Shown in pieces: positions 24,934-33,472 of a DNA stretch of 64,000 nucleotides. Source of the DNA: Lawsonibacter asaccharolyticus. GTDB lineage: Bacteria > Bacillota > Clostridia > Oscillospirales > Oscillospiraceae. The stretch is taken from positions 868,001-932,000 of the forward strand of contig BFBT01000001.1 of the NCBI GenBank assembly GCA_003112755.1. Reading direction: 5' to 3'. The notes under the pieces are model-generated. The model was given only the letters and a program-made list of their open reading frames with translations. It made no database searches and was not told the DNA's origin. Position 1 is the stretch's first letter; each line of letters begins with the position of its first letter. Position numbers and translations under genes: made by a program.

Positions 24934-27900
24934 ATGAGAAACCTGAAGCGTGCTCTCAGCCTGGCTCTGGCTTCCGTTATGCTCCTGGGCATGATGGTCG
25001 TGGGTTCCAGCGCTAAGGGTATCGACGATTTCACCGACAAGGCCGAGATCGTCAATCAGGATGCCGTGGCGGTCACCTCTGCCATCGGCATGTTCGAGGG
25101 CTACGAGGACGGGTCCTTCGGCCCCGAGAACGTAGTCACCCGCGCCGAGATGGCGGTCATCATCTGCACCATGCTGTATGGTGCCGGTGTGAACGTCAAC
25201 CAGTTCGCGGAGACCAGCGTGTTCACCGACGTCCCCGCCTGGGCGCAGGGCTATGTGAACCTGTGCTCCAGCCTGGGCATCGTGGCCGGCGTGGGCGACG
25301 GCAAGTTCGATCCCAACGCCACCGTGACCACCGCGCAGGCCGTGCTGATGCTGTGCCGCGCCCTGGGCTACTTCCAGAGCGCCGCTGACTTCGGCAGTGA
25401 CTGGATGCTGGCCGCCACCGCCAAGGGCACCGCTCTGGGCCTGTACGGCGACCTGAAGCTCACCGCCAACGCCGGGCTGACCCGCGACAACGTGGCTGAG
25501 CTGGTGTTCAACGCCCTGACCAAGGCCGTGCCCGTTCAGTACAACGAGCTGCTGGGTGTGTACTACAACGAGAACCAGGGCATCATCTACTCCCTGGAGT
25601 TCAACTACCTGCAGACTCTGGGCTACAAGAACTTCGACCTGGTGTACCGCACCGACACCGAGACCATCTACGGCCGTCCCGCCACCACCTGGGGCACCGG
25701 CACCTACAACGTCAAGACCGAGGCCGGCAGCACCAGCAAGACCGATAATCTGACCGAGAACGGCGGCCTGATCGCCTCCAAGGTCCGCATGCTGGACAAG
25801 GACGAGATCATTACTGTTCCCAACGCCCCCACCTACACCTATACTTCCGGCCAGGACATCGACGAGGTCTACAAGGACCTGGGCAAGTCTGTGTGCACCC
25901 TGCGCGACAATGCCAAGGACGAGGGCTACACCTGGACTGCCTATGTCAACGGCAAGGAAGATAAGGACGTGGATGACAACATCCCCACCTCCAAGGACGA
26001 CTCCACCTGGAAGTACACCGGCAAGGGCACCGTCACCGAGATCTACATCGACGACGCCGACGCCACTGTGACCGTGGTCGAGATCAATTACTATCTGGGC
26101 CAGGTCTCCAAGGTGAAGAGTGATTCCAAGGGCGAGTATGTCACCGTGAAGGCCATCTCCACCGAGCCCAAGCTGGACGACAACGACTTCTATGCCGAGG
26201 GCTATGAGGAGGACGACTACGTTGTCTTCACCGTGGACTACAACGAGGACGAGGACTTCTACATCTGCGAGCTGATGGCTCCCGAGACCGTCAACGGCGA
26301 GGTCACCCGCGTGGAAAAGGATAAGGACGCCGAGACCGGCAAGGGCGAGACCGGCGAGACCTATCTGAAGCTGGCCGATGGTGCCAAGTACAGCTACTCC
26401 GGCGACGGCCACATCGTCTATGATCTGGACGACGACAACGTGAAGGCCCACCCCGCTCTGAACGAGCAGTACACCCTGTATCTGGATCCCAACGGCTATG
26501 TGCTGGGCTTCGTGCAGGAGACCGGCAGCACCCAGTACCTGTACGTGAAGGACTCCGACGAGGAGCTGCGTGACTGGGTCGCCAAGGTCGTTCTGGCTGA
26601 CGCCACCTCTGTCAAGGCCGACCTGGACGATGAGTACAAGGACGGCAAGAAAAAGGTCAAGATCGAGTGGATCGATGAAGACGGTGATTCCACTAACATC
26701 GGCAAGGACCGTACCAACATCGACGAGAAGGTCTGGGCTTACACCGTGGGTGAGGACAAGATCTACACCCTGAAGGCTGTGGATTCCAAGACCATGACCA
26801 ACGCCGAGATCAACAACGGCAAGGCCTATATCTCCGACGGCAAGAACGACTTCATCGTGGACAAGAAGACCGTGTTTGTGGACGTGGAGGGCGAGACCGC
26901 CTATACCGGCTACAATGAGGTGCCCGATGTGGACAATGCCACCCTGGCCTATGTGCTGAGCACCAAGAACGGCAATGTGGCTGAGATCGTCTTCATCGTG
27001 GACGGCGATGTTTATGACAGCGCCAGCACCTACTTCATGCTCAGCAAGACCACCCGCGAGTCCCTGAAGTACGACGGCGACTACTACTGGGAGTACACCA
27101 ACGCCTATGTCAACGGCGTGAAGCAGTCCGTGTACGTGGACCAGGATCTGGGCGCCCTGGAGGTCGGCCATCTGTACAAGGCCACCAAGACCGTGGATGA
27201 GAAGTACATCACCGGCATTGAGGATGTGGAGCTGAAGGACAACACCGTCAACGCCCGCGGCGACGGCGCCTTCTGGCTGACCACCGTGGAGGATGCCAAG
27301 ATGAAGTATGACGTGGACGACGACACTGTCTTTGTCTATGTGGATGTGGAGCCCAAGAACGGTGAGAATCTGTCCAAGGGCTACGACTACACCATTACCG
27401 ACGGCGATGTGAAGAACATGTATGTGGGCTCTGAGACTGAGACCTATGACGGTGTGAAGTTTGAGTATAAGACCTATGTCACCGTTGTGAAGGACAGCAA
27501 CGACCACAACACCGCGGATCTCGTCTACATTATCCACAAGCCCGTGCCCCCCGCCACCTATGACATCACCGTCAAGGTGAACGGCGTGGAGGACACTAAG
27601 CTGTCCCTGAAGGACAAAGAGGCCGGCACCTACACCGTGGAGTACACTCTGCCTGCTGGCCAGAATCTGACCAGTGTCACTGGCGGCACCTACACTGTGG
27701 ACGGCCAGAAGGTCACCATTACTGTTCCTGTGACCAACGCCGACGTCACCGTGGAGATCACCACCGACAAGGCTCCCGCTGTGTACACCCTGACTCTGAA
27801 GGGCAACCTGATGGATACCACCAAACCTGCCACTGTCTGGACTGGTGCCAGCACCGAGATCGAGGGCACCCCGATCAAGGAGTTCGGTAAGGTTACCGCC

Positions 27901-28899
27901 GTGGAGTATAAGGTCCCTGAGAACGCCGCTGTGACCATCATGGATGGTGACATTACTGATGTGGGCACTGTGCGCATTAACGGTATCCTGATCGATACCA
28001 ATGCTGGCGAGCTGACTTTCACCATGAGTGATGATCTGACCCTGACTGGCGCGCCTACTGCGGGAGCTGCGGTGTTTACTCTTACCGCTGGCGAAGGTAT
28101 CGTCCTGAAGGACGCTGACGGCAACGAGATCACCGGTCCTGTGGCCAGCGGAACTCAGGTGACCGTGGAGTCTGAGACTGGTTACTATCTCCAGGACAAG
28201 GTGGCTGGTGCTGGTGTTGCTGATACCACCAAGGTCACTGTTTCCGCTAACACAGCCGTGTACGCCGCGTCCAAGGTCGAGCTGAAGCAGGGTGCTGCTG
28301 CCACCTATGGCACGAGCAACACATCTGTCACTGACGGCAACTATGTTGCACTGGGTACTGAGCTGAAGGTCACTGCCGCCGGCAAGTCTGGTGTTGTTGT
28401 GGGTACAACTGGCGACGCCATCACTACCTACGTTGTGACTAAGGACGATGTCGTTCTGAACGGCGCTTGGAAGGTCGAGCTGACCGATGTGACCGCGACG
28501 ATCAGCGGCAAGGCTATCGGGGCCTATGTGGCTGACGGTCAGACCCTGACTGCGACCGTGGCCACCGGCGCCGGGACCAGTGTCATTGAGGTCAAGGGCA
28601 ACAACAAGTTTGCCACTACCGCTTTCACCACCGGAACTGTGAGCGCGGACCTGGAACTGGCTGCTGCCACCTCCGTTAAGGTCGGTAATGGCAGCGGCGA
28701 GGTGACTTATGAGGGCTCCAACGGCAAGGATATTGAGGTCCTGGCTGCAAACGCCAACACCACCGCTTACGTGATGCCCGGCACCGTGCTGACCGTTAAG
28801 AATGCTGGCACCATTACCGGTGCTGACGATGTCACTGCCGAGGGTGTTTTCCAGACCTTTACTGTTGGCACTGTTGCGATTGAAATCGAAAATCCCTGA
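24934..28899 (+). CDS. Very large SLH-domain surface protein (probable S-layer protein)
   Basis: The 1321-aa protein begins with a signal peptide (MRNLKRALSLALASVMLLG, cut near SSAKG) and three SLH repeats (about 30-205) with EGYEDGSFGPENVVTRAEMA and VGDGKFDPNATVTTAQAVL, which bind pyruvylated wall polymer. The rest is an acidic, Asp/Thr/Val-rich beta-repeat region with no recognised enzyme domain. GGAGG lies 7 bases before ATG 24934; the longer frame adds 16 non-signal residues. Codon use is extremely biased (NNC-rich) through about 27.4 kb, as in very highly expressed genes, and relaxes afterwards. It is monocistronic. Confidence 0.88.
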   Translation: MRNLKRALSLALASVMLLGMMVVGSSAKGIDDFTDKAEIVNQDAVAVTSAIGMFEGYEDGSFGPENVVTRAEMAVIICTMLYGAGVNVNQFAETSVFTDVPAWAQGYVNLCSSLGIVAGVGDGKFDPNATVTTAQAVLMLCRALGYFQSAADFGSDWMLAATAKGTALGLYGDLKLTANAGLTRDNVAELVFNALTKAVPVQYNELLGVYYNENQGIIYSLEFNYLQTLGYKNFDLVYRTDTETIYGRPATTWGTGTYNVKTEAGSTSKTDNLTENGGLIASKVRMLDKDEIITVPNAPTYTYTSGQDIDEVYKDLGKSVCTLRDNAKDEGYTWTAYVNGKEDKDVDDNIPTSKDDSTWKYTGKGTVTEIYIDDADATVTVVEINYYLGQVSKVKSDSKGEYVTVKAISTEPKLDDNDFYAEGYEEDDYVVFTVDYNEDEDFYICELMAPETVNGEVTRVEKDKDAETGKGETGETYLKLADGAKYSYSGDGHIVYDLDDDNVKAHPALNEQYTLYLDPNGYVLGFVQETGSTQYLYVKDSDEELRDWVAKVVLADATSVKADLDDEYKDGKKKVKIEWIDEDGDSTNIGKDRTNIDEKVWAYTVGEDKIYTLKAVDSKTMTNAEINNGKAYISDGKNDFIVDKKTVFVDVEGETAYTGYNEVPDVDNATLAYVLSTKNGNVAEIVFIVDGDVYDSASTYFMLSKTTRESLKYDGDYYWEYTNAYVNGVKQSVYVDQDLGALEVGHLYKATKTVDEKYITGIEDVELKDNTVNARGDGAFWLTTVEDAKMKYDVDDDTVFVYVDVEPKNGENLSKGYDYTITDGDVKNMYVGSETETYDGVKFEYKTYVTVVKDSNDHNTADLVYIIHKPVPPATYDITVKVNGVEDTKLSLKDKEAGTYTVEYTLPAGQNLTSVTGGTYTVDGQKVTITVPVTNADVTVEITTDKAPAVYTLTLKGNLMDTTKPATVWTGASTEIEGTPIKEFGKVTAVEYKVPENAAVTIMDGDITDVGTVRINGILIDTNAGELTFTMSDDLTLTGAPTAGAAVFTLTAGEGIVLKDADGNEITGPVASGTQVTVESETGYYLQDKVAGAGVADTTKVTVSANTAVYAASKVELKQGAAATYGTSNTSVTDGNYVALGTELKVTAAGKSGVVVGTTGDAITTYVVTKDDVVLNGAWKVELTDVTATISGKAIGAYVADGQTLTATVATGAGTSVIEVKGNNKFATTAFTTGTVSADLELAAATSVKVGNGSGEVTYEGSNGKDIEVLAANANTTAYVMPGTVLTVKNAGTITGADDVTAEGVFQTFTVGTVAIEIENP

Positions 28900-28924
28900 T
28901 TTGACGCAGGTCAAGATCTAATAA

Positions 28925-28964
28925 GGGAAACCCCGGACCCAAATGGGTCCGGGGTCCCTTTTTA
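28925..28964 (+). terminator. Terminator of the SLH protein gene
   Basis: CCCCGGACCC (28931-28940) pairs with GGGTCCGGGG (28945-28954) around AAAT, followed by TCCCTTTTT; 31 bases after the stop codon. Confidence 0.85.
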
Positions 28965-29216
28965 CTTGCTTCGGACCTGTTCCTCTTACACGGTGCAAAC
29001 GGGAGGACCAGGGGGAAACGTTACCCCTGCCTGCCAAGGCCCGGGACGCCAGGCGCAAAGCCGGAACAGCGCATTGACCCAAATGACGCAGGGCATCAGC
29101 GGCAGCGGCGCGAGACGCTGGTCAGTGCGAAAGCCTTGCCGCGCCGCTCAGGTCCAGGAGATCTCCGCTCGGTGTCTCCTGTACCGGGGGCCGGGAGCGT
29201 CCCCCGGCGTCTCTTT

Positions 29217-29246
29217 GGTCCCTTTCTGGACGTTCAGAAAGGGACC
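29217..29246. terminator. Hairpin in the gap 28965-29273, possible terminator of the orphan tail gene
   Basis: GGTCCCTTTCTG / CAGAAAGGGACC form a perfect 12-bp stem with a 6-base loop, 28 bases beyond the minus-strand stop at 29274. A second GGCGGG/CCCGCC dyad lies at 29259-29275. The rest of the gap (28965-29216) shows only GC-rich sequence with no gene. Confidence 0.45.
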
Positions 29247-29273
29247 CGACCCGCAGGGCGGGCACCTCCCGCC

Positions 29274-29882
29274 TTAGAAAAAGGTCAGGCAATAGTCGTA
29301 CACCTTCATCTCCCCTCCGCTCCCACAGGTCAGCTCCAGCTGAATCTGAGCGGCTCCGCTGCCTTTCCCCTCCCATAGAAATTCATATTCTGAGCACCGT
29401 ATCCCAGTGACGGTCTTATCTCTGCCCGCCCGGTGTAGCGGGAGCTCCTGACCGTTCAGCCGGGGCTGGACCGTGCCGCCGCTGAAATGTACCCACATCC
29501 GGGCCTGCGTCCAATCGGAGCTGCCCAGAGACAGAGGAAGTGTGGTGATTCCTCCGGTGCTTCCAGTGCCGTCCAGGCAGAGCACGCCCGCCCGGATCTC
29601 TGCACTTCCGCTCAGCGTGAGGTCCTCTGGGTGGAGAAACGCCTCATAGAGCATGGCCCTCTGTCCCAGATACTGCCCACGGTCCAGCAGGTCCAGGATT
29701 GCCAGCTGTCCTATATAGTAGGCCAGCTGGGGCACCGCCCGCACCAGCGGCTGCACCTGCTCCGCCAGGGCGTGGAGCGCCCCGTCGATCTTGGCGTTGT
29801 CGGAGTTGAAGTCCACCCGCTCCACCTTGTCCGCGGCCTCCCACTGGGAGAGCCCATAATACTGCGTCTGTCCCCTTGCCAT
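29274..29882 (-). CDS. Orphan phage tail-fibre/baseplate-type protein
   Basis: The 202-aa protein opens with GQTQYYGLSQWEAADKVER and VDFNSDNAKIDGALHAL, the N-terminal segment of many clostridial prophage tail-fibre proteins encoded after the XkdU/YmfQ gene. The C-terminal half is beta-rich (LSLGSSDWTQARMWVHFSGG to KVYDYCLTFF) and may be a carbohydrate-binding-like fold. GGAGGGA lies 7 bases before the ATG. No other phage gene is near; the particle operon on the same strand ends 23 kb away without a fibre gene. The link between the two is inference. Confidence 0.65.
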   Translation of the reverse strand: MARGQTQYYGLSQWEAADKVERVDFNSDNAKIDGALHALAEQVQPLVRAVPQLAYYIGQLAILDLLDRGQYLGQRAMLYEAFLHPEDLTLSGSAEIRAGVLCLDGTGSTGGITTLPLSLGSSDWTQARMWVHFSGGTVQPRLNGQELPLHRAGRDKTVTGIRCSEYEFLWEGKGSGAAQIQLELTCGSGGEMKVYDYCLTFF

Positions 29883-30167
29883 AAAAAATCCCTCCTGTCC
29901 TGACTGGGCCCGGCAGATCCGGACCCGCTCAAAACCGGAGGGAAAGAGCTTTTTGTGAGACGTTTCAATACAAATTATGGAAGTAAAGCAGAACTATGCC
30001 TATTTCTGCCCCGCCTGTGCAGGATGTCCAGGGATCATGGAGGCGGCCTATCCTGCGTGAGAGGCGCCACTTCCCAGATACACGTCCCCGGAAATGATGT
30101 GATCCAATTTTATTCCGCCGCCTGCGGGTGCAGGAACTCCTTGCGGGACGGCTCTTTCCACAAGCTG

Positions 30168-30198
30168 ACCGGGCCCGCTCCTTTGGAGCGGGCCCGGT
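30168..30198 (-). terminator. Strong hairpin downstream of the phosphoglucomutase gene
   Basis: ACCGGGCCCGCTCC / GGAGCGGGCCCGGT form a 14-bp stem with a 3-base loop, 15 bases past the minus-strand stop at 30214. No T-tract follows, so termination is uncertain. The remaining gap 29883-30167 shows no gene. Confidence 0.45.
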
Positions 30199-30213
30199 GT
30201 CCGGCCTGTCTTT

Positions 30214-31941
30214 TCAGTCTTTGAGGCTCTCGGCCCAGGCGGCGTACTTGGCCACCTTTCCGTCGCACTCCTCCTTGTCGGCGCCGTTGGCCAGGATATA
30301 GACCTTGACCTTGGGCTCGGTGCCGGAGGGACGGACGATCAGGCTGGTGCCGTCGGCCATCTCATAGCGCAGGACGTTGGAACCGGTGAGCTCCATCTGA
30401 GACCTGGCGCCGGTCGCTGTCTCCACCACGCTGCCGTCCTTGTAGTCCTTCTGCTGCTTTACCGCCACGCCGGCGATCTCCGCCGGGGGCTGCTCCCGCA
30501 GGCCGGCCATCAGGTCAGCCATCTTCTTCAGCCCGTCCAGGCCGGGCATGACCAGGTTCATGGTGCGCTCGCCATAGTAGCCGTATTTCTTGAACAGGGC
30601 CTGGAGGGCGTCATACAGGGTCATGCCCTGGGAGGCATACCAGGCCGCCATCTCGGTCAGCTCCACCGAGGCGGAGACGGCGTCCTTGTCCCGGACATAG
30701 TCCCCCAGCATGTAGCCGTAGGACTCCTCATAAGAGAAGATGACCTTCCCCGCACCGGAGCTCTCCAGCTCGTCCTTCTTCTCCGCCAGGAACTTGAAGC
30801 CGGTGAAGGTGTCATAGCACTGCAGGCCGTTGACCTCGGCCACCTTGCGGGCCATCTCGGTGGTGACGATGGTCTTGAGGGCCACGGGCTTGTCGGGCAT
30901 CTTGCCGGTGCGGCGCTTGGCCCCGATCAGGTAGTCCAGCAGCAGCACGCCGGTCTGGTTGCCGGAGATGACCACGAAGTCGTCCTCCTTGGTGCGCACC
31001 ATGATGCCCACCCGGTCGGCGTCCGGGTCAGAGCCCAGGATGAAGTCCGCGCCGTGCTCCTTGGCCAGCTCCACCGCCAGATAGAACCCCTCCGGGTTCT
31101 CCGGGTTGGGGGAGACCACAGTGGGGAAATCGCCGTCGATGACCATCTGCTGGGGCACGCAGATCACGTGCTTCATGCCCAGGCGCTTGAGGGCCTCGGG
31201 GATCAGCTTATAGCCGGTGCCGTGGAAGGGGGTGTACACCATGGTGAAGGTGTCCGCCATCTGCTCCACCACCGCCTTGTCGTTCACCTGCTCCATCACG
31301 TTGGCCAGGAACTTCTCGTCCGTCTCCGCCCCCATCAGCGTAATCCTGCCCTGGGCCACGGCCTGGTCATAGTCCATAGTCTTGACGCAGTCGAACACGT
31401 CCAGCTCCTTCATCTTCCGGGCCACCTCGTCGGCGTGCTTGGGGGGCAGCTGGGCACCGTCCTGCCAGTAGACCTTGTAGCCGTTGTACTCCTTGGGGTT
31501 GTGACTGGCGGTGACGTTGATACCGGCGATGCAGCCGTACTCCCGCACCGCGAAGGACAGCTCCGGGGTGGGACGCAGGGACTCGAACAGGCGCACGGGG
31601 ATGCCGTTGCCCGCCATGACGCAGGCGGCCTCCCGGGCAAAGACGTCGGAGTTGTTGCGGCAGTCGAAGCAGACGGCCACCCCCCTGGCGGCGGCCTGGG
31701 GCCCCTCCTCCAGGATGACCTGGGCAAAGGCCTGGGTGGCGTGGCGGATGACATGGACATTCATCCGGTACAGCCCCACCCCCATGGTGCCCCGCAGGCC
31801 CGCGGTGCCGAAGGAAAGCTGATCAAAAAAGCGGGATTCGATCTCCTTGTCATCGCCCTGGATGGATGCCAGCTCTGCCTTCTCGGCGGCCGAGAGGGCC
31901 GGGCTGTTCAGCCATGCATGATAAGCATCAAGATAGGACAT
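30214..31941 (-). CDS. Phosphoglucomutase / phosphomannomutase family (alpha-D-phosphohexomutase)
   Basis: The 575-aa enzyme interconverts hexose 1- and 6-phosphates. It shows FDQLSFGTAGLRGTMGVGLYRMN near residue 50, the phosphoserine loop GINVTASHNPKEYNGYKVYW (about 140), the Mg site LGSDPDADRVG (about 305), the sugar loop FSYEESYGYMLGD (about 400) and the phosphate site LIVRPSGTEPKVKVYI near the end. Length fits the long PgcA-like class. ATG 31941 has GGAGG 9 bases upstream, better than the longer frame. It can feed wall and exopolymer sugar nucleotides. Confidence 0.96.
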   Translation of the reverse strand: MSYLDAYHAWLNSPALSAAEKAELASIQGDDKEIESRFFDQLSFGTAGLRGTMGVGLYRMNVHVIRHATQAFAQVILEEGPQAAARGVAVCFDCRNNSDVFAREAACVMAGNGIPVRLFESLRPTPELSFAVREYGCIAGINVTASHNPKEYNGYKVYWQDGAQLPPKHADEVARKMKELDVFDCVKTMDYDQAVAQGRITLMGAETDEKFLANVMEQVNDKAVVEQMADTFTMVYTPFHGTGYKLIPEALKRLGMKHVICVPQQMVIDGDFPTVVSPNPENPEGFYLAVELAKEHGADFILGSDPDADRVGIMVRTKEDDFVVISGNQTGVLLLDYLIGAKRRTGKMPDKPVALKTIVTTEMARKVAEVNGLQCYDTFTGFKFLAEKKDELESSGAGKVIFSYEESYGYMLGDYVRDKDAVSASVELTEMAAWYASQGMTLYDALQALFKKYGYYGERTMNLVMPGLDGLKKMADLMAGLREQPPAEIAGVAVKQQKDYKDGSVVETATGARSQMELTGSNVLRYEMADGTSLIVRPSGTEPKVKVYILANGADKEECDGKVAKYAAWAESLKD

Positions 31942-32072
31942 ATCGTAGGACCTCCAATCAATAAAATCCGCTGGGACATGCTGTTGTGGACATTGTACCA
32001 CAGGCAGGCATGAATTTCCAGCGGATTTTTGGACGGATCCACGGTGAGCATGTTTTCAGGCCCGGGACCCTG

Positions 32073-32555
32073 TCATTTGTGGTAGCTGGAGCCCTCCCGG
32101 ATCTTGAAGGCCCGGTAGAGCTGTTCCAGCAGCATGACCCGGGCCAGGTGGTGGGGGAAGGTCATGGGGGACATGGACAGTTTGACCCAGGACTCCCCCT
32201 TCAGGCGCTCCGCCAGGCCGTAGGAGCCGCCGATGACAAAGGCCAGGTGCTTGGCGGAGCTGTGCTCCCAGGTCCCCACCAAAGCGGACAGCTCCTCGCT
32301 GGAGCGCAGCCTGCCCTCCACGCACAGGCACACCAGGCTGGTGCTGGGGGGCAGCTTGGCCCGGATGGCCTGGCTCTCCTTCTCCAGGGCGGCGTCGATC
32401 TGCGCCTGAGAGGGGTCCTGGGGCAGCTTCTCCTCAGGCAGCTCCACCAGGGTGAGCCTGCAGTAGGGGGACAGGCGCTTGATGTATTCGGCACAGGCCT
32501 CCTGATAGAACTTCTCCTTCAGCTTGCCCACACAGATCAGATAGACGCTCAGCAC
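32073..32555 (-). CDS. rlmH: 23S rRNA (pseudouridine1915-N3)-methyltransferase RlmH
   Basis: The 160-aa SPOUT methyltransferase modifies pseudouridine 1915 in helix 69 of 23S rRNA. Motifs: VYLICVGKLKEKFYQEACAE at the start, LCVEGRLRSSEELSALV, then the knot FVIGGSYGLAERL and SPMTFPHHLARVMLLEQLYR ending KIREGSSYHK, which is the exact RlmH C-terminus. The start is GTG 32555 with GGGAGG 7 bases upstream and overlaps the stop of the upstream MBL gene by 7 bases, indicating translational coupling. Confidence 0.97.
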   Translation of the reverse strand: MLSVYLICVGKLKEKFYQEACAEYIKRLSPYCRLTLVELPEEKLPQDPSQAQIDAALEKESQAIRAKLPPSTSLVCLCVEGRLRSSEELSALVGTWEHSSAKHLAFVIGGSYGLAERLKGESWVKLSMSPMTFPHHLARVMLLEQLYRAFKIREGSSYHK

Positions 32556-33385
32556 AGGGATGCCTCCCTTGCCGGAAAGGCCCGGAGAGCTCCGCCCCGC
32601 TCCAGCCGGTACAGCGCCCCGCACTCCGACCGGGGGGCTACCGCCAGGGTGATGTCCTCCTCCGGCCGCACCCCCAGGGCGGACAGGCGGCGGGAGACCA
32701 CCTCTCGGGCCCGGGCTGGGGTATTGTTCTCGGAGGACAGGTGGGCCAGCAGGATGGTCCGGGTCCCGGCCAGGGCAGCCCGGCCGGCCAGCTCGGCCCC
32801 CGCCTCATTGGACAGGTGGCCGAAGTCCCCCAGGATGCGCTGCTTCAGGGCGTAGGGATAGGGGCCGGAGCGGACCCAGTCCTCGTCGTGATTGGTCTCA
32901 CACACCAGCAGGTCCGCCCCCCGCGCCGCATCCCACACCTGGGGCGTCAGGTGGCCCAGATCGGTGGCCAAGGCCATCCGCGCCCCGCCGCCGGTGACGG
33001 CGTAACCCACACTGCCCGCGGCGTCGTGGGGGGTGGAGAAGGACTCCACCCACAATTCCCCCAGCTGGAAGCCAGTGCCGGCCTCCAGCGCCCGGCCCAG
33101 CCGCGCCAGTGCTGGGACTTTTCGCTCCAGGCGGTCCAGAGTGGGGGCGGTGGCGTAAACGGGCACCCCCAGCTGCTTGGTCAGGGTGGCCAGACCGGAG
33201 ACGTGGTCGGTGTGCTCGTGGGTGACCAGCACCGCGCTGAGCCGGGTGGGATCGGCCCCCAGCGCCTTCAGGGCAGAGGTGATCCGGCGGGCGGAGATGC
33301 CCGCGTCCAGCAAAACATAAGTAGAGCCGCAGCAGATCAGCAGGGAATTCCCGCTGGAGCCGCTGGCCAGAGTACACACTTCCAT
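32549..33385 (-). CDS. MBL-fold hydrolase, WalJ/YycJ-like
   Basis: The 278-aa protein carries EVCTLASGSSGNSLLICCG, LLDAGISARRITSAL and the metal site VLVTHEHTDHVSGLATLTK (about 60), then further ligands in ALATDLGHLTPQVW, CETNHDEDWV, and LLAHLSSENNTPA. This matches the YycJ/WalJ family, proposed to coordinate cell division with replication in Firmicutes, often beside rlmH as here. The ATG at 33385 follows GGGAGG by 6 bases. Confidence 0.92.
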   Translation of the reverse strand: MEVCTLASGSSGNSLLICCGSTYVLLDAGISARRITSALKALGADPTRLSAVLVTHEHTDHVSGLATLTKQLGVPVYATAPTLDRLERKVPALARLGRALEAGTGFQLGELWVESFSTPHDAAGSVGYAVTGGGARMALATDLGHLTPQVWDAARGADLLVCETNHDEDWVRSGPYPYALKQRILGDFGHLSNEAGAELAGRAALAGTRTILLAHLSSENNTPARAREVVSRRLSALGVRPEEDITLAVAPRSECGALYRLERGGALRAFPAREASLC

Positions 33386-33472
33386 GTGCCGCCTCCCGGA
33401 GAAAGAGTGGCGCCCCCCAGGGCGCGAAAACGGGCGGCGGCAGATCGCCGCCGCCCGGAGCATGTGCAAAGG

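Noticed and set aside
24889..28914. A 1341-codon open frame antisense to the whole SLH protein gene
   Set aside because: It arises from the extreme codon bias of the sense gene, which avoids reverse-strand stops. The translation is low-complexity His/Val/Leu/Gly, has no ribosome site and no domain.
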